Assembly (NCBI GenBank): GCA_041399065.1
Contig: JAWKTN010000007.1
Location: forward strand, 124,001 to 188,000
Length of the DNA: 64,000 nt
Direction of reading: 5' to 3'
Origin: JAGQPD01 sp020426865
GTDB taxonomy: Bacteria > Planctomycetota > Planctomycetia > Pirellulales > Pirellulaceae
The first letter of the stretch is position 1; each line of letters begins with the position of its first letter. The notes below the pieces were generated by a model. The model was given only the letters and a program-made list of their open reading frames with translations. It did no database searches and was not told the origin of the DNA. This document shows positions 54,293 through 64,000 of this stretch, in pieces. Made by a program: the position numbers and the translations under genes.

Positions 54293-55159
54293 ATGAGCTC
54301 TGACGAACTCAGCTCGACCGATACCCAGAATTTGCAACCGGCGAAGGCCGGCGTTCCTTGGTGGGCATTCACCCCGTCCTCACGACTCCACGACACGATC
54401 AGCGAACTCAGCCTGCTGAACCGCTCATTGCTGATGGCCGAGCTTGCCAAGATCGCCTACATGAGCCCGGATCACGCAACCGACGCTGTCCATACGATCG
54501 GCTTCGACGACGCAACATTCTTCGACCGCGATGGTGCTCAAGCCTATATGCTCCACGCCAAAGAAGATTGTGTCGTCGCGTTTCGGGGCACGGAACCTCA
54601 CGAATGGAATGACATCAAAGCAGACGCCAACGCGGTCACCGCCGTCGCGGAAACAGTGGGGCGCGTGCACAGCGGATTCAAGAAAGAAGTCGACGACTTA
54701 TGGCCGCGACTCGAAACCGCTCTGGTCGAGAACACCAAAGCCCTGTGGTTCACCGGCCATTCGCTCGGCGGCGCCATGGCGGCCATTTGCGCCGGCCGCT
54801 GCCTCCTATCGTCGATCCGCTCCGAACCCAAACAGCTCTTTACCTACGGCGGACCGCGAGTCGGCGACAAGCGGTACGTGACTCACGCTCGTATCGACTG
54901 GATTCGCTGGGTCAATAACAACGACATCGTCCCCCGCGTCCCACCCCGCTGGATGGGATATGCCCACGCCGGCCAAGAGATGTACCTCAACGCCCACGGG
55001 AAACTCCGGAGAATGACCAAGTGGCAACGCGTCAAGGACCGTTGGCGCGGGTTTTTGATGAGCCTGCGACAGGGGAAGATTGACCACTTGGCCGATCACT
55101 CGATCGATCGCTACATCAGCTACATTCGCGACGCCGTCAAGGAACACGAAGGCACGTAG
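54293..55159 (+). CDS. class 3 lipase family protein
   Basis: A 288-residue alpha/beta-hydrolase of the fungal lipase-like class 3 family, with AGGAG six bases before the ATG. The nucleophile elbow GHSLGG is intact (LWFTGHSLGGAMAAICAG), and FRGTE occurs earlier as the family's oxyanion segment. Likely acid and base partners lie in NNDIVPRVPP and a following His. No export signal is seen, so a cytoplasmic role on internal lipid or ester substrates is suggested. Its stop begins an 11-bp tandem array. Confidence 0.85.
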   Translation: MSSDELSSTDTQNLQPAKAGVPWWAFTPSSRLHDTISELSLLNRSLLMAELAKIAYMSPDHATDAVHTIGFDDATFFDRDGAQAYMLHAKEDCVVAFRGTEPHEWNDIKADANAVTAVAETVGRVHSGFKKEVDDLWPRLETALVENTKALWFTGHSLGGAMAAICAGRCLLSSIRSEPKQLFTYGGPRVGDKRYVTHARIDWIRWVNNNDIVPRVPPRWMGYAHAGQEMYLNAHGKLRRMTKWQRVKDRWRGFLMSLRQGKIDHLADHSIDRYISYIRDAVKEHEGT

Positions 55160-55217
55160 TCAGCACGTAGTCAGCACGTAGTCAGCGCGAAGTCAGCGCG
55201 AAGTCAGCGCGAAGTCC
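55152..55217. repeat. six 11-bp tandem units spanning two stop codons
   Basis: Three copies of GCACGTAGTCA (55152-55184) then three of GCGCGAAGTC(A/C) (55185-55217). The lipase TAG is in unit 1, and the complement of the convergent lipoprotein's TGA is at the end of unit 5. The two unit types differ at two positions. Confidence 0.92.
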
Positions 55218-56136
55218 ACCCACTGGCGTGAATCACCTCGGATTGCCCCCGTACAACCGAAGTCCCCACGGGGGCCGAACCAATGTAAGGGAAGCTTGCC
55301 GTGGCGACGACGCCATCCACCACCGGGTCGCAACACCCCATTTCCGTTCCCGCCACGGCCTCCATCGGGACAATGCCGTACGGCACCATTGGCCCAGTTA
55401 CGACTGGCCCCGGCACCAACACCTGCTGCGGCACGTGGGATGACGCGACGTAGGGGGTCGCTGCCTGGGTTGCCGGAATAGGTGCCACTTGATCCGGTGC
55501 CACAGGAACGGGTGCGACGGACTGCGATGCTGCGGAATAGGCACCGGAGGGCCGGACAGTCGACGGTCGAACGGGTCGGGGCAATGGCAGGTCGGTGAGC
55601 TCGCGAACCTCCGCTGGCGGCGTAAATGGCCGCGGAGCCGCCACGCTGGCATGGATGCCACCGGGCGAGTTCCAACGCAAATCGCTCGCCTCCCTCAATC
55701 CCGAAACGCCGGGGGACACCACCGCGTCTCGTCGTTGAGCCTCTGCGGCCAGATGACTCAGACTTGTCGCTGCCCCAATTTGCCCCGTCCTGTCCAAATC
55801 GCCCGCAAGAGACACATTTGCGGCACTTTGCGCCGAACTACCGGGAGCGGTCCAGTCGTTGCTGGAAAGATATTGCGGCGAGCTTGCCGCCGGAGGCGGG
55901 TATTGGCCCAGCGACGGGACCGTCAATGGAACTTGCCCGGCCGGTGGAACCGTGGGCACGGGAACGGTATTCGCCGGCGGCGGTTGGTAATAGCTATTGG
56001 GCTGGCCCAGCGTCCCCGTCGCTGGTGGCGGCACCACCTTCGGACCGTACACCGCAAACGGGTCGTAGCTCGGACGCGGTGCGCGACAACCTGTCAAATA
56101 AAGTATCGCAATCAGTACTGCCACACGCCTGGCCAT
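55204..56136 (-). CDS. Pro-rich putative lipoprotein
   Basis: A 310-residue protein with a lipoprotein signal (ARRVAVLIAILYLTGC, lipobox LTGC with Cys17) and AAGGAG seven bases before ATG. The rest is Pro/Val/Ala-rich and probably disordered (VVPPPATGTLGQPNSYYQPP; repeated PVAPDQVAPIPATQ). No enzyme motif or known domain is visible. Acylation would place it on a membrane. It shares style with the small Tyr/Pro-rich secreted protein encoded upstream on the same strand. Its last codons are inside the 11-bp array. Confidence 0.65.
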   Translation of the reverse strand: MARRVAVLIAILYLTGCRAPRPSYDPFAVYGPKVVPPPATGTLGQPNSYYQPPPANTVPVPTVPPAGQVPLTVPSLGQYPPPAASSPQYLSSNDWTAPGSSAQSAANVSLAGDLDRTGQIGAATSLSHLAAEAQRRDAVVSPGVSGLREASDLRWNSPGGIHASVAAPRPFTPPAEVRELTDLPLPRPVRPSTVRPSGAYSAASQSVAPVPVAPDQVAPIPATQAATPYVASSHVPQQVLVPGPVVTGPMVPYGIVPMEAVAGTEMGCCDPVVDGVVATASFPYIGSAPVGTSVVRGQSEVIHASGWTSR

Positions 56137-56285
56137 CCGCGGACTCCTTTCCTGCGACTTTCCATCGTTCCGTCGAGGGGCGCGGAACGATGCAGTCCCT
56201 CCTACCTAGCGTGTGACAAAAGTACCGACTCGGGCCACTTTCACCAAGCCCGATTTTTTTGCCTGGGCCAGAATTCGCCCAACAA

Positions 56286-56756
56286 TTAACGCACGTCCGT
56301 TCCCGATGTGTATGTCACCTGGTCCGGCGTTGTACCTAATACAAACGGGTTTTCAATCAACAACGAACGGTCCGCCGCCGCGGTCTTGTCGTTGCTATCA
56401 ACGACAGCAGGCTTCGAGTTATTCGATGTGGCCGACGTCGGTACATACGGATTGATGATCTCCTGCGGATTGCAAACCTCCACCTCCGGAGTCCGTACCG
56501 TCCCCGGATATGCAAAGGGACTGTAACCATACGTCCGGGCCACCGGCTGACTGTAGTAAACCGGCGGATGAACAGCGAAATACGGCGGTGTTGGCACCTG
56601 ATTCTGCCAATACGGAATGAATCCGTTCCCGTATCCATACCCCAACGGACCCATCGGATACCCAGCAATCCCTTGGGCCGACGCCGCGGACGCCAGACAT
56701 GTCCCAGCAAGAGCCACTAAAACTACACAGAACAGCATCGCGGCGTAACGTTTCAT
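56286..56756 (-). CDS. small Tyr/Pro/Gly-rich secreted protein
   Basis: ATG 56756 follows GAGGAG by nine bases; 156 residues. A signal peptide (AAMLFCVVLVALAGTCLASA) precedes a mature part rich in Gly, Tyr and Pro (YPMGPLGYGYGNGF, YYSQPVARTYGYSPFAYPG), then a Ser/Asn-rich tail. One isolated Cys is present in the mature part. There is no recognised family; composition suggests an extracellular or wall-associated filler protein (inference). Confidence 0.6.
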   Translation of the reverse strand: MKRYAAMLFCVVLVALAGTCLASAASAQGIAGYPMGPLGYGYGNGFIPYWQNQVPTPPYFAVHPPVYYSQPVARTYGYSPFAYPGTVRTPEVEVCNPQEIINPYVPTSATSNNSKPAVVDSNDKTAAADRSLLIENPFVLGTTPDQVTYTSGTDVR

Positions 56757-57107
56757 GGTGCATTTCTCCTCAGACGACTTCTCTCGCGACGCGCTCTGGA
56801 AAGCCCTCGCGAATACGCACCCCCCCCAACAATTGGGCGGATAGCGCGGAATAGGCAAAATCATTCGACAAGTTCCACACTAATCACCGGCAACCGTTGG
56901 TACAAGAATTTTTACAGAAATGTGGTTTTTTTTGGGGCCAGAAGGGAGGAATATCCGGCAAGGGGCGACCTTATATGGGGGCCGGAAGGCGTGCTCGCAG
57001 AAACAAAGCTAGCATCGAGCGGCGTGCGTCGATTAGAAAATAGAACGTCGAACGCCGAATCGCCACGTTTGGGCGAGATTGTCATCCCTTATCGACTCTC
57101 TCGGATC
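56757..57107. other. divergent intergenic region
   Basis: 351 bases between the small secreted protein and queG. It contains an eight-T run at 56926-56933 and a frame open from 56922 into queG that reads unlike a QueG leader. No RNA gene or reliable promoter was recognised. Confidence 0.5.
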
Positions 57108-58256
57108 ATGCCTGATTCTCCCTCCGCTCCGCTGAATCCTACCGCCGTAACGGATGAACTGCGGCGTACCGCGCTGCAACTTGGTTTTTCGTCGGTCGGC
57201 ATCTGTCCGGCGATCGAACCGCCGGGGTGGCCGAATTTTTTGCAGTGGCTGGAGCTGGGATTCGCCGGCGAAATGCGTTATTTGCCGGATCGGCGCGACG
57301 CTTACCAACATCCTTCCCACGTGCTCGATAACGCTCGCAGTCTGGTAATGCTTACGATGGATTATCGGACCGTTGCCGCTCGGACACCGGCCGCCGGTCG
57401 GGGGCGGATTTCGCGATATGCGTGGGGGCCGGCCGACTATCACGACGTGATACACGATCGGTTGCACCAGTTGTGCGATTGGCTGCGCGACCGCATACCG
57501 TCTTGCCACGCACGTGGCGTCGTCGACACCGCACCACTCTTGGAACGTGACTTTGCTTCGCTCGCAGGGTTGGGTTGGGTCGGCAAACACACATTACTGC
57601 TAAATCGAGACCGAGGCAGTTATTTTTTTCTCGCGGCACTGTTGACCGACAAGATCCTGTCTTACGATACTCCCACCACCACAGACTACTGCGGTTCGTG
57701 TACGGCCTGCCTGGATGCATGTCCCACGGAGGCCTTCGCACAGCCCTATGTCCTCAATGCCACTCGCTGCATCAGCTATCTCACGATCGAGCACCGCGGC
57801 CCGATCGATCCCGACCTGCGACCGCTTATGCAAGATTGGATCTTCGGATGCGACGTCTGCCAAGATGTTTGCCCATGGAATCGAAAGAACCCTGTTTACT
57901 CTGGCGAAGCCGCCTTTCAGCCCGTCGACACAAACAACCCCGCCAACCTGCTCGACATTTTGCGACTGGATGAAGAAGCGTTTCGCCGACGGTTTCGGAA
58001 CACTCCGCTTTGGCGAGTCAAACGTCGGGGGCTGATTCGCAATGTCTTGATCGCGTTGGGAAACCAACAGGATCCGCGCACAATCGATTCGATTGCACTC
58101 GCGCTAGACGATCCCGAACCACTCATTCGGGGCGCTGCTGCGTGGGCGCTGTCGCAAATGCCCGATCCGAATTACGTGCAGGCACAGCTGCGTCAACGGT
58201 TGAAAACCGAGTCGGATGAGATTGTGAAAGAAGAACTGCAACGTGCGCTCGGATAA
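57108..58256 (+). CDS. queG: epoxyqueuosine reductase QueG
   Basis: ATG 57108 gives 382 residues; the frame is open 62 codons further up but only from here does it match the family. QueG reduces epoxyqueuosine to queuosine in tRNA using cobalamin and two [4Fe-4S] clusters. Seen: the active-site VDTAPLLERDFASLAGLGWVGKHTLL, the cluster motifs CGSCTACLDACP and CDVCQDVCPWN, and a C-terminal HEAT-like repeat (ALDDPEPLIRGAAAWALSQ) that grips tRNA. Two dus genes nearby are also tRNA modifiers, though on the other strand. The stop lies in a near-duplicate 14-bp pair. Confidence 0.93.
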   Translation: MPDSPSAPLNPTAVTDELRRTALQLGFSSVGICPAIEPPGWPNFLQWLELGFAGEMRYLPDRRDAYQHPSHVLDNARSLVMLTMDYRTVAARTPAAGRGRISRYAWGPADYHDVIHDRLHQLCDWLRDRIPSCHARGVVDTAPLLERDFASLAGLGWVGKHTLLLNRDRGSYFFLAALLTDKILSYDTPTTTDYCGSCTACLDACPTEAFAQPYVLNATRCISYLTIEHRGPIDPDLRPLMQDWIFGCDVCQDVCPWNRKNPVYSGEAAFQPVDTNNPANLLDILRLDEEAFRRRFRNTPLWRVKRRGLIRNVLIALGNQQDPRTIDSIALALDDPEPLIRGAAAWALSQMPDPNYVQAQLRQRLKTESDEIVKEELQRALG

Positions 58257-58274
58257 CCCAGCCGGGATAACCCG
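58247..58274. repeat. 14-bp imperfect duplication over the queG stop
   Basis: GGATAACCC occurs at 58251-58259, with the TAA stop of queG, and again at 58265-58273. The 14-bp units match at 11 of 14 bases. Confidence 0.75.
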
Positions 58275-58289
58275 GTTTTCGCTCGGCGG

Positions 58290-59345
58290 CTATCTGCAGC
58301 TCCCTTGTGCCTTATGGATATCGGCGCCTGGGTATCGCCCTGGTTCGTCGACAGCGTACCATTGATCGAGGACTTGTCGCCATTGGGCATGATTGTGTGC
58401 ACGAATGAACTGATCTCGCACTTCCTCCGCGCGAGGATGAAGAGCGGCATACTTGATGCCAAACTTCCGCATCAGCGCACCACATCGTTCGCCGTACAGT
58501 TCCATCGCCATATCATAATGGTCGCCAATCACATCACGCTGCTCATGCACACTTGGAGGCGGCGGCAGGGGATCGCCCGCCGCTAACGCTCGCGCCTGAG
58601 AAAAAATCCACGGATTTCCGATTGCCCCTCTAGCAACTGTCACACCATCCACGCCGGTCTGACGCATCATATTCAAGCAATCTTCAGCAGTAAACAGATC
58701 GCCGCTACCCAAAACGACTCGCTCTCCAACGTGACGCTTCACTTCCGTGAGGAACTCCCAGCGACTAGGTCCGATATATCGTTGCTCAACGGTGCGACCA
58801 TGCACGGTCACCGCCGCAACTCCAGCATCAAAAGCGCCATCGAGGATCGCAAAAAAGTTGTCGCGACTTTGCTGGCTGTCATCGATACCGCGTCGCATCT
58901 TGACGGTCACGGGAATTGTCGCCGGCACCACGTCACGGGTCTTACGCACGATTTGTAGCGCCACATCGGGTTGGCTTAGATGAAATCCTCCTCGACAGCG
59001 CCCCAACACCTTTTTGACCGGACAGCCAAAGTTGATATCAATCACATCGAATCCGGCATCCACCAGTTTGCTGGCACCTGCAGCAAACTGTTCCGGCTCC
59101 GCTCCCATCAACTGACCGCCAACGGGGTGTTCCTCGTCGCCGATGTAAAGAAAATGCCGATTCCTCTGCCGTCGCTTCACGGCAACAAGAAACTGATCCA
59201 ACATGACCTCGCACAGCGCGTACGATGCTCCCAGTCGTCGAGCAATGCGGCGCATCGGCGCATCGCTATAGCCGGACAACGCCGCCTGCACGACGGGAAA
59301 TCCGACGGATACCGAACCGAGCTTTAAGTCAACCGGCTGCCACAT
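58290..59345 (-). CDS. second tRNA dihydrouridine synthase
   Basis: A 351-residue Dus-family flavoenzyme with AGGAAGG six bases ahead of its ATG. Motifs are VVQAALSGYSDAPMRRIARR, the active-site INFGCPVKKVLGRCRGGFHL, VTVHGRTVEQRYIGPSRWEF, GSGDLFTAEDCLNMM and GVTVARGAIGNPWIFSQA. It is clearly diverged from the DusB-like protein at 53145-54155, so the two probably modify different tRNA positions (inference). It converges on queG with a 33-base gap. Confidence 0.88.
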   Translation of the reverse strand: MWQPVDLKLGSVSVGFPVVQAALSGYSDAPMRRIARRLGASYALCEVMLDQFLVAVKRRQRNRHFLYIGDEEHPVGGQLMGAEPEQFAAGASKLVDAGFDVIDINFGCPVKKVLGRCRGGFHLSQPDVALQIVRKTRDVVPATIPVTVKMRRGIDDSQQSRDNFFAILDGAFDAGVAAVTVHGRTVEQRYIGPSRWEFLTEVKRHVGERVVLGSGDLFTAEDCLNMMRQTGVDGVTVARGAIGNPWIFSQARALAAGDPLPPPPSVHEQRDVIGDHYDMAMELYGERCGALMRKFGIKYAALHPRAEEVRDQFIRAHNHAQWRQVLDQWYAVDEPGRYPGADIHKAQGSCR

Positions 59346-59565
59346 CGACTACCTTCCTACCTACTTCCCCTGGCCCCAACGCTGCCCTGTCCAAAATCCT
59401 CGAAGACGGCCGTGACGACGTGGCTCGGTGAGACAACCTGTCCGAGCGCAAACTCCCAATTATCGGCGGCACCGGCGAAATCGGCAACACGAAACAGACA
59501 TAAACGGGTATCCACTAAGTTTACCGCGTCTCCCGTCACGACTCGGCCGATAATTCGGTTGACGC

Positions 59566-59633
59566 GGGACAAGCAACGACATCGGGGACAAGCAACGACA
59601 TCGGGGACAGTGCGATCGGGGACGGTGCGATGG
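59566..59633. repeat. nested tandem duplications at a start codon
   Basis: Two exact 19-bp units GGGACAAGCAACGACATCG (59566-59603), then two near-identical 15-bp units (59604-59618 and 59619-59633). The last unit holds the ATG at 59630 and a GGGGAC ribosome-site-like element. Confidence 0.88.
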
Positions 59634-60229
59634 ACTTTATCACTCAGTATGGCCATTTCCTGGCGGCAGCGGTCGTATTCGTCATCGTTGTGTTGCTGGG
59701 GCGTCTCTGGCCGGCGCCGCCACGACGACTTCCGTACGAACTGCGTGCCAGCCTGCTAACCGCCGCCGAACAGCGTTTCTACGGGGTATTACTTGGCGCG
59801 ATCGGTGATCGGTGCGTACTGCTGGCCATGGTGCGATTGGCGGACATCATCCGCGTGGCCCCGGGTGCCGCTCAGCGTCAATCATGGCAAAACCGCATCC
59901 ATGCCAAACACATCGACTTCGTCCTCTGCGATACGGAGACATTCGAGCCGACCTTGGCAATCGAATTGGACGATCGCAGCCATCAGCGCGCCGATCGGAT
60001 CGAGCGCGACGCGTTCATCGAACAAGCGTTGAGTGACGCGGGCCTACCGTTGTTGCGCATCCCGGTTCAGCGAGACTATTCGGCTGCAGTCGTTCGTCAA
60101 GACATCTTGCGGGCGATCGAAACCGGCGGAGTGACTCAGTCAGAAATTCCTTCGGCCGATGTTGCATCACAACCCAAACGCCGTCGGCATCAAAGAACGG
60201 GGCAGACATCAAACCATTCACGCCCCTGA
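59630..60229 (+). CDS. DUF2726 domain protein with membrane anchor
   Basis: A 199-residue protein: one N-terminal transmembrane helix (about 9-27, FLAAAVVFVIVVLLGRLW), then a DUF2726 domain starting LLTAAEQRFYGVLLGAIGD. The domain contains HIDFVLCDTETFEPTLAIELDDRSH, a restriction-endonuclease-like core with Asp and Glu-x-Asp, and ends LPLLRIPVQ. DUF2726 is distantly nuclease-like, but its function is unknown. The last 40 bases overlap the 3' end of zwf on the other strand. Confidence 0.8.
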   Translation: MDFITQYGHFLAAAVVFVIVVLLGRLWPAPPRRLPYELRASLLTAAEQRFYGVLLGAIGDRCVLLAMVRLADIIRVAPGAAQRQSWQNRIHAKHIDFVLCDTETFEPTLAIELDDRSHQRADRIERDAFIEQALSDAGLPLLRIPVQRDYSAAVVRQDILRAIETGGVTQSEIPSADVASQPKRRRHQRTGQTSNHSRP

Positions 60230-61638
60230 TCGCGCATCCATTGAGTGGCACGGTCGGGCCCCCAGACCCCCAACGCGTAGCGTTCCAATGTCGGCGCCGC
60301 GGGACTCTGCCACGCCGCCAGGATCGGGTCGATGATTCCCCACGCAAGTTCCACCTCGTCGCTACGAGCGAACAGGCTGGCGTCGCCGTTCATCGCGTCC
60401 AGCAGCAACCGCTGATACGCATCGGGCAATTCCCCTTTGAATGCATCCCTAAAGTTGAAGTTCAAGTCAGTCATTCGCATCTTCATGCCGGCGTCAGGAA
60501 CTTTTGTCTGCAGATGCAATTGAATTCCCTCGCCCGGTTGTACCTGCACAACCAACCGATTCTCATCCATCCAGGGCCGATTCCCGTCAGCGAACAACAT
60601 ATGCGGCGGGCGTCGAAACTGAATCACAATTTGAGTCGTACGGCACGACATGCCTTTGCCGCTGCGCAAATAAAATGGCACGCCCTGCCACCGCCAATTG
60701 TCGACGTGCAATTTAATCACCGCGAATGTGGCCGTCTGGCTCTCCGCTTCAACACCTTTTTCATCCAGGTAACCGTCGTACTGAGCTCGCAGCGTGTCCT
60801 GAGCGAAGTCGGCGCCCTGCAGAATACGAACCGATTGCAGGACCTTTACTTTTTCATCCCGCACCATCGACGCCACGTAGCGCGCCGGTGCCTCCATCGC
60901 GGTAATCATCATCAATTGCAACAGATGATTCTGGAACATATCGCGCAGCACACCGGCTTCGTCGTAGTAATCACCACGACGGCCTACCGTGACCTCCTCG
61001 GCCACAGTAATCTGCACATGATCGACGTAGTTGCGATTCCAAATCGGTTCGAAGATGCTGTTGGCAAACCGCAATACCAACAGGTTCTGCACGGTTTCTT
61101 TACCCAGATAGTGGTCAATGCGGTAAATCTGATCCTCACTGAACACCCGGTGGGTGGAATCGTTCAGCGCGTGTGCCGTTTTTCGATCGATGCCGAACGG
61201 TTTTTCCACGACGATCCGGCGGACGCCGTGATTCTGATCCGACAATCCGGCGGAACCCAAATTAGCGATAATCGGTTCATACAAGGTAGGGGAGGTCGCC
61301 AGGTAATAGAGCCGCACGGCTTCCGTCGTATCCAATTCGTCAAGTTGTGCGGCCAATCCTTCCAGGTCGGCCGCGACGGTGGCATCGGCCGAGTGATAGT
61401 GCAATCGCTGAGCAAACTTGTTCCACGACGCGGAATCGAAATCGTCGCCGGTGAATTTTGCGGTCGACTCCCCCAGCTGTCCACGCCATTGCTCCGTACT
61501 GAATGAGCTTCGCGCCACACCGACAATCCGCGTTTCCGCAGGGAGGCGACTCTTTTGACACAAACGATACAGTGCCGGAATCAGTTTGCGGCTCGTCAGA
61601 TCCCCCGAGGCCCCGAAGATCACGATAGTATGTGCCAA
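60190..61638 (-). CDS. zwf: glucose-6-phosphate 1-dehydrogenase
   Basis: A 482-residue enzyme catalysing the first, NADP-linked step of the oxidative pentose phosphate pathway. Cofactor motif GASGDLTSRKLIPALYRL at residues 9-26; substrate and catalytic motif RIDHYLGKE with the active His; further conserved EKPFGIDRKTAHALN, RNYVDHVQITVAE and FYLRSGKGM. Last gene of the gnd-SDR-zwf run on the minus strand. No phosphogluconolactonase (pgl) gene is adjacent. Confidence 0.96.
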   Translation of the reverse strand: MAHTIVIFGASGDLTSRKLIPALYRLCQKSRLPAETRIVGVARSSFSTEQWRGQLGESTAKFTGDDFDSASWNKFAQRLHYHSADATVAADLEGLAAQLDELDTTEAVRLYYLATSPTLYEPIIANLGSAGLSDQNHGVRRIVVEKPFGIDRKTAHALNDSTHRVFSEDQIYRIDHYLGKETVQNLLVLRFANSIFEPIWNRNYVDHVQITVAEEVTVGRRGDYYDEAGVLRDMFQNHLLQLMMITAMEAPARYVASMVRDEKVKVLQSVRILQGADFAQDTLRAQYDGYLDEKGVEAESQTATFAVIKLHVDNWRWQGVPFYLRSGKGMSCRTTQIVIQFRRPPHMLFADGNRPWMDENRLVVQVQPGEGIQLHLQTKVPDAGMKMRMTDLNFNFRDAFKGELPDAYQRLLLDAMNGDASLFARSDEVELAWGIIDPILAAWQSPAAPTLERYALGVWGPDRATQWMRDQGREWFDVCPVL

Positions 61639-61659
61639 GGTATCATCCTCCGTACCAGA

Positions 61660-62481
61660 TCAAATCCCCCCAAACGCGGAAAACCCGCCATCCACCGGCA
61701 CGACGACGCCTGTCACGAATTTGGCAGCCGGTGACAGCAACCACACCAGTGTACCGATCAGCTCGTCCGCTTCGCCAAACCGCCCCATCGGCGTATGATC
61801 GATAATCGACTTACCACGTGCCGTCAACTCGCCTGTCTCTTTGCTGGTCAGCAGAAACCGATTCTGTTCTGTCAGAAAGAACCCAGGAGCGATCGCGTTG
61901 ACGCGCACTTTCTCGCCGAAATTCTGGCACATGTACACGCTAAGCCAATACGTAAAATTCGTGATCGCCGCCTTCGAGGCGGAATAACCGACAACGCGCG
62001 TCAGTGGTTTGATGGCAGCCATCGACGAAATGTTGATCACCACGCCTTCCCCCTGCTGGGACAGCTGGCGACCGAACACCTGTGTTGGCAGCAGGGTCCC
62101 CAGGATATTCAAGTCCATGACGCCACGCAATGCCTCGGCAGGAAGATCAAAAAACGACAGATCTGGCGTGGCGGTCGCGCCCGGCTGATTGCCGCCTGCG
62201 GCATTGACCAACGCGTCGACGCGAGACCACTTGCCCGTCACGTCCGCCAGGGCGGCCGTGCAGCTGTCGACCGACGTCACGTCGGTCGATACAAACATCG
62301 CTTCCCCCCCCGCTTTACGGATCAAGTCAACTAGGGGCGTTCCTTTTTCGGTACTCCGTCCCAGCACGGCGACGCGCGCCCCGCGATCAGCCAGACCACG
62401 TGCCATCGCGCCCCCCAGCACGCCCGTCCCCCCGGTAATCACGACGACCTTGCCGTGAATGTTGAACAATGAATCGGTCAA
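61660..62481 (-). CDS. SDR oxidoreductase, D-mannonate oxidoreductase-like
   Basis: Start set at TTG 62481 with GGAGGG six bases before it. This leaves 14 bases after the gnd stop and avoids the overlap that ATG 62523 would create; 273 residues. Classical SDR motifs: TGGTGVLGG, NAAGG, the catalytic Ser in NISSMAA and YSASK. The closing VTGVVVPVDGGFSAFGGI resembles fructuronate or mannonate reductases of the SDR type. Its position between gnd and zwf ties it to hexonate or gluconate metabolism. Substrate not proven. Confidence 0.83.
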   Translation of the reverse strand: MTDSLFNIHGKVVVITGGTGVLGGAMARGLADRGARVAVLGRSTEKGTPLVDLIRKAGGEAMFVSTDVTSVDSCTAALADVTGKWSRVDALVNAAGGNQPGATATPDLSFFDLPAEALRGVMDLNILGTLLPTQVFGRQLSQQGEGVVINISSMAAIKPLTRVVGYSASKAAITNFTYWLSVYMCQNFGEKVRVNAIAPGFFLTEQNRFLLTSKETGELTARGKSIIDHTPMGRFGEADELIGTLVWLLSPAAKFVTGVVVPVDGGFSAFGGI

Positions 62482-62495
62482 AATGGTCCCTCCAG

Positions 62496-63932
<1,437 letters not shown>

Positions 63933-64000
63933 GTTAAAACTGCTTTCTGAGAGTCATTCGTATTGTTGATGCGACGCAACCCGGAGGGCATGCCAGCCGG

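Noticed and set aside
55489..56289. 266-residue Arg-rich plus-strand frame over the lipoprotein gene
   Set aside because: The minus strand has a ribosome site, lipobox and sensible composition; the plus frame is Arg/His-rich shadow coding.
60241..61506. 421-residue open frame antisense to zwf
   Set aside because: The minus strand encodes a full, motif-perfect G6PDH; the plus frame has no family features and is a high-GC shadow.

Overview
The window reads as the chromosome of a planctomycete (Pirellulaceae / Rhodopirellula-like). The evidence is lineage-typical gene content: a PVC-type membrane-bound dehydrogenase fused to a heme domain, a DUF1549/DUF1553 cytochrome, DUF1501 and DUF1598 proteins, a surface protein with an LEPR-XLL-like N-terminus and dockerin-like calcium repeats, twin-arginine Gfo/Idh oxidoreductases, an FHA-GAF sigma-54 activator, and genes resembling those for methanofuran-type C1 cofactors. 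Identifications rest on motifs read by eye; no database search was run.

Layout. (1) 1-17677, plus strand: one tightly coupled operon, DUF58 - BatA-like - VWA - DUF4175-like - Gln-rich repeat protein - secreted helical protein - NPCBM-like protein - HtrA-type protease - two HtrA-like proteins without catalytic residues. Most junctions are ATGA or TAATG overlaps or abut directly. This looks like an envelope machine of the MoxR/BatA type with a protease/pseudoprotease module. (2) 18029-26813, minus: three secreted planctomycete degradation/respiration-type proteins. (3) 27089-32654: rhomboid protease, sugar-phosphate isomerase-like protein, a coupled DoxX + Tat oxidoreductase pair, and a D-2-hydroxyacid dehydrogenase. 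(4) 32838-38349: Ser/Thr kinase, then a surface-protein gene bracketed by two direct copies of a ~260-275 bp repeat. The second copy forms the 3' end of a DUF1598 gene. (5) 38707-41856: sigma-54 activator and Gfo/Idh oxidoreductase. (6) 42023-51143, minus: sufR - nuoB - sufC - sufB - sufD - Rieske/DUF59 fusion - three genes like mfnD, mfnF and mfnE, and an Rpn-nuclease fragment. (7) 51406-59345: AGCS symporter, two tRNA dihydrouridine synthases, lipase, two small secreted proteins, queG. (8) 59630-63932: DUF2726 protein, then zwf - SDR - gnd for the oxidative pentose phosphate pathway.

A feature that cuts across regions: short perfect or near-perfect tandem duplications (11-19 bp) sit on stop codons (five clear cases) and beside two start regions. 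No rRNA, tRNA, CRISPR array, insertion sequence or prophage was recognised.
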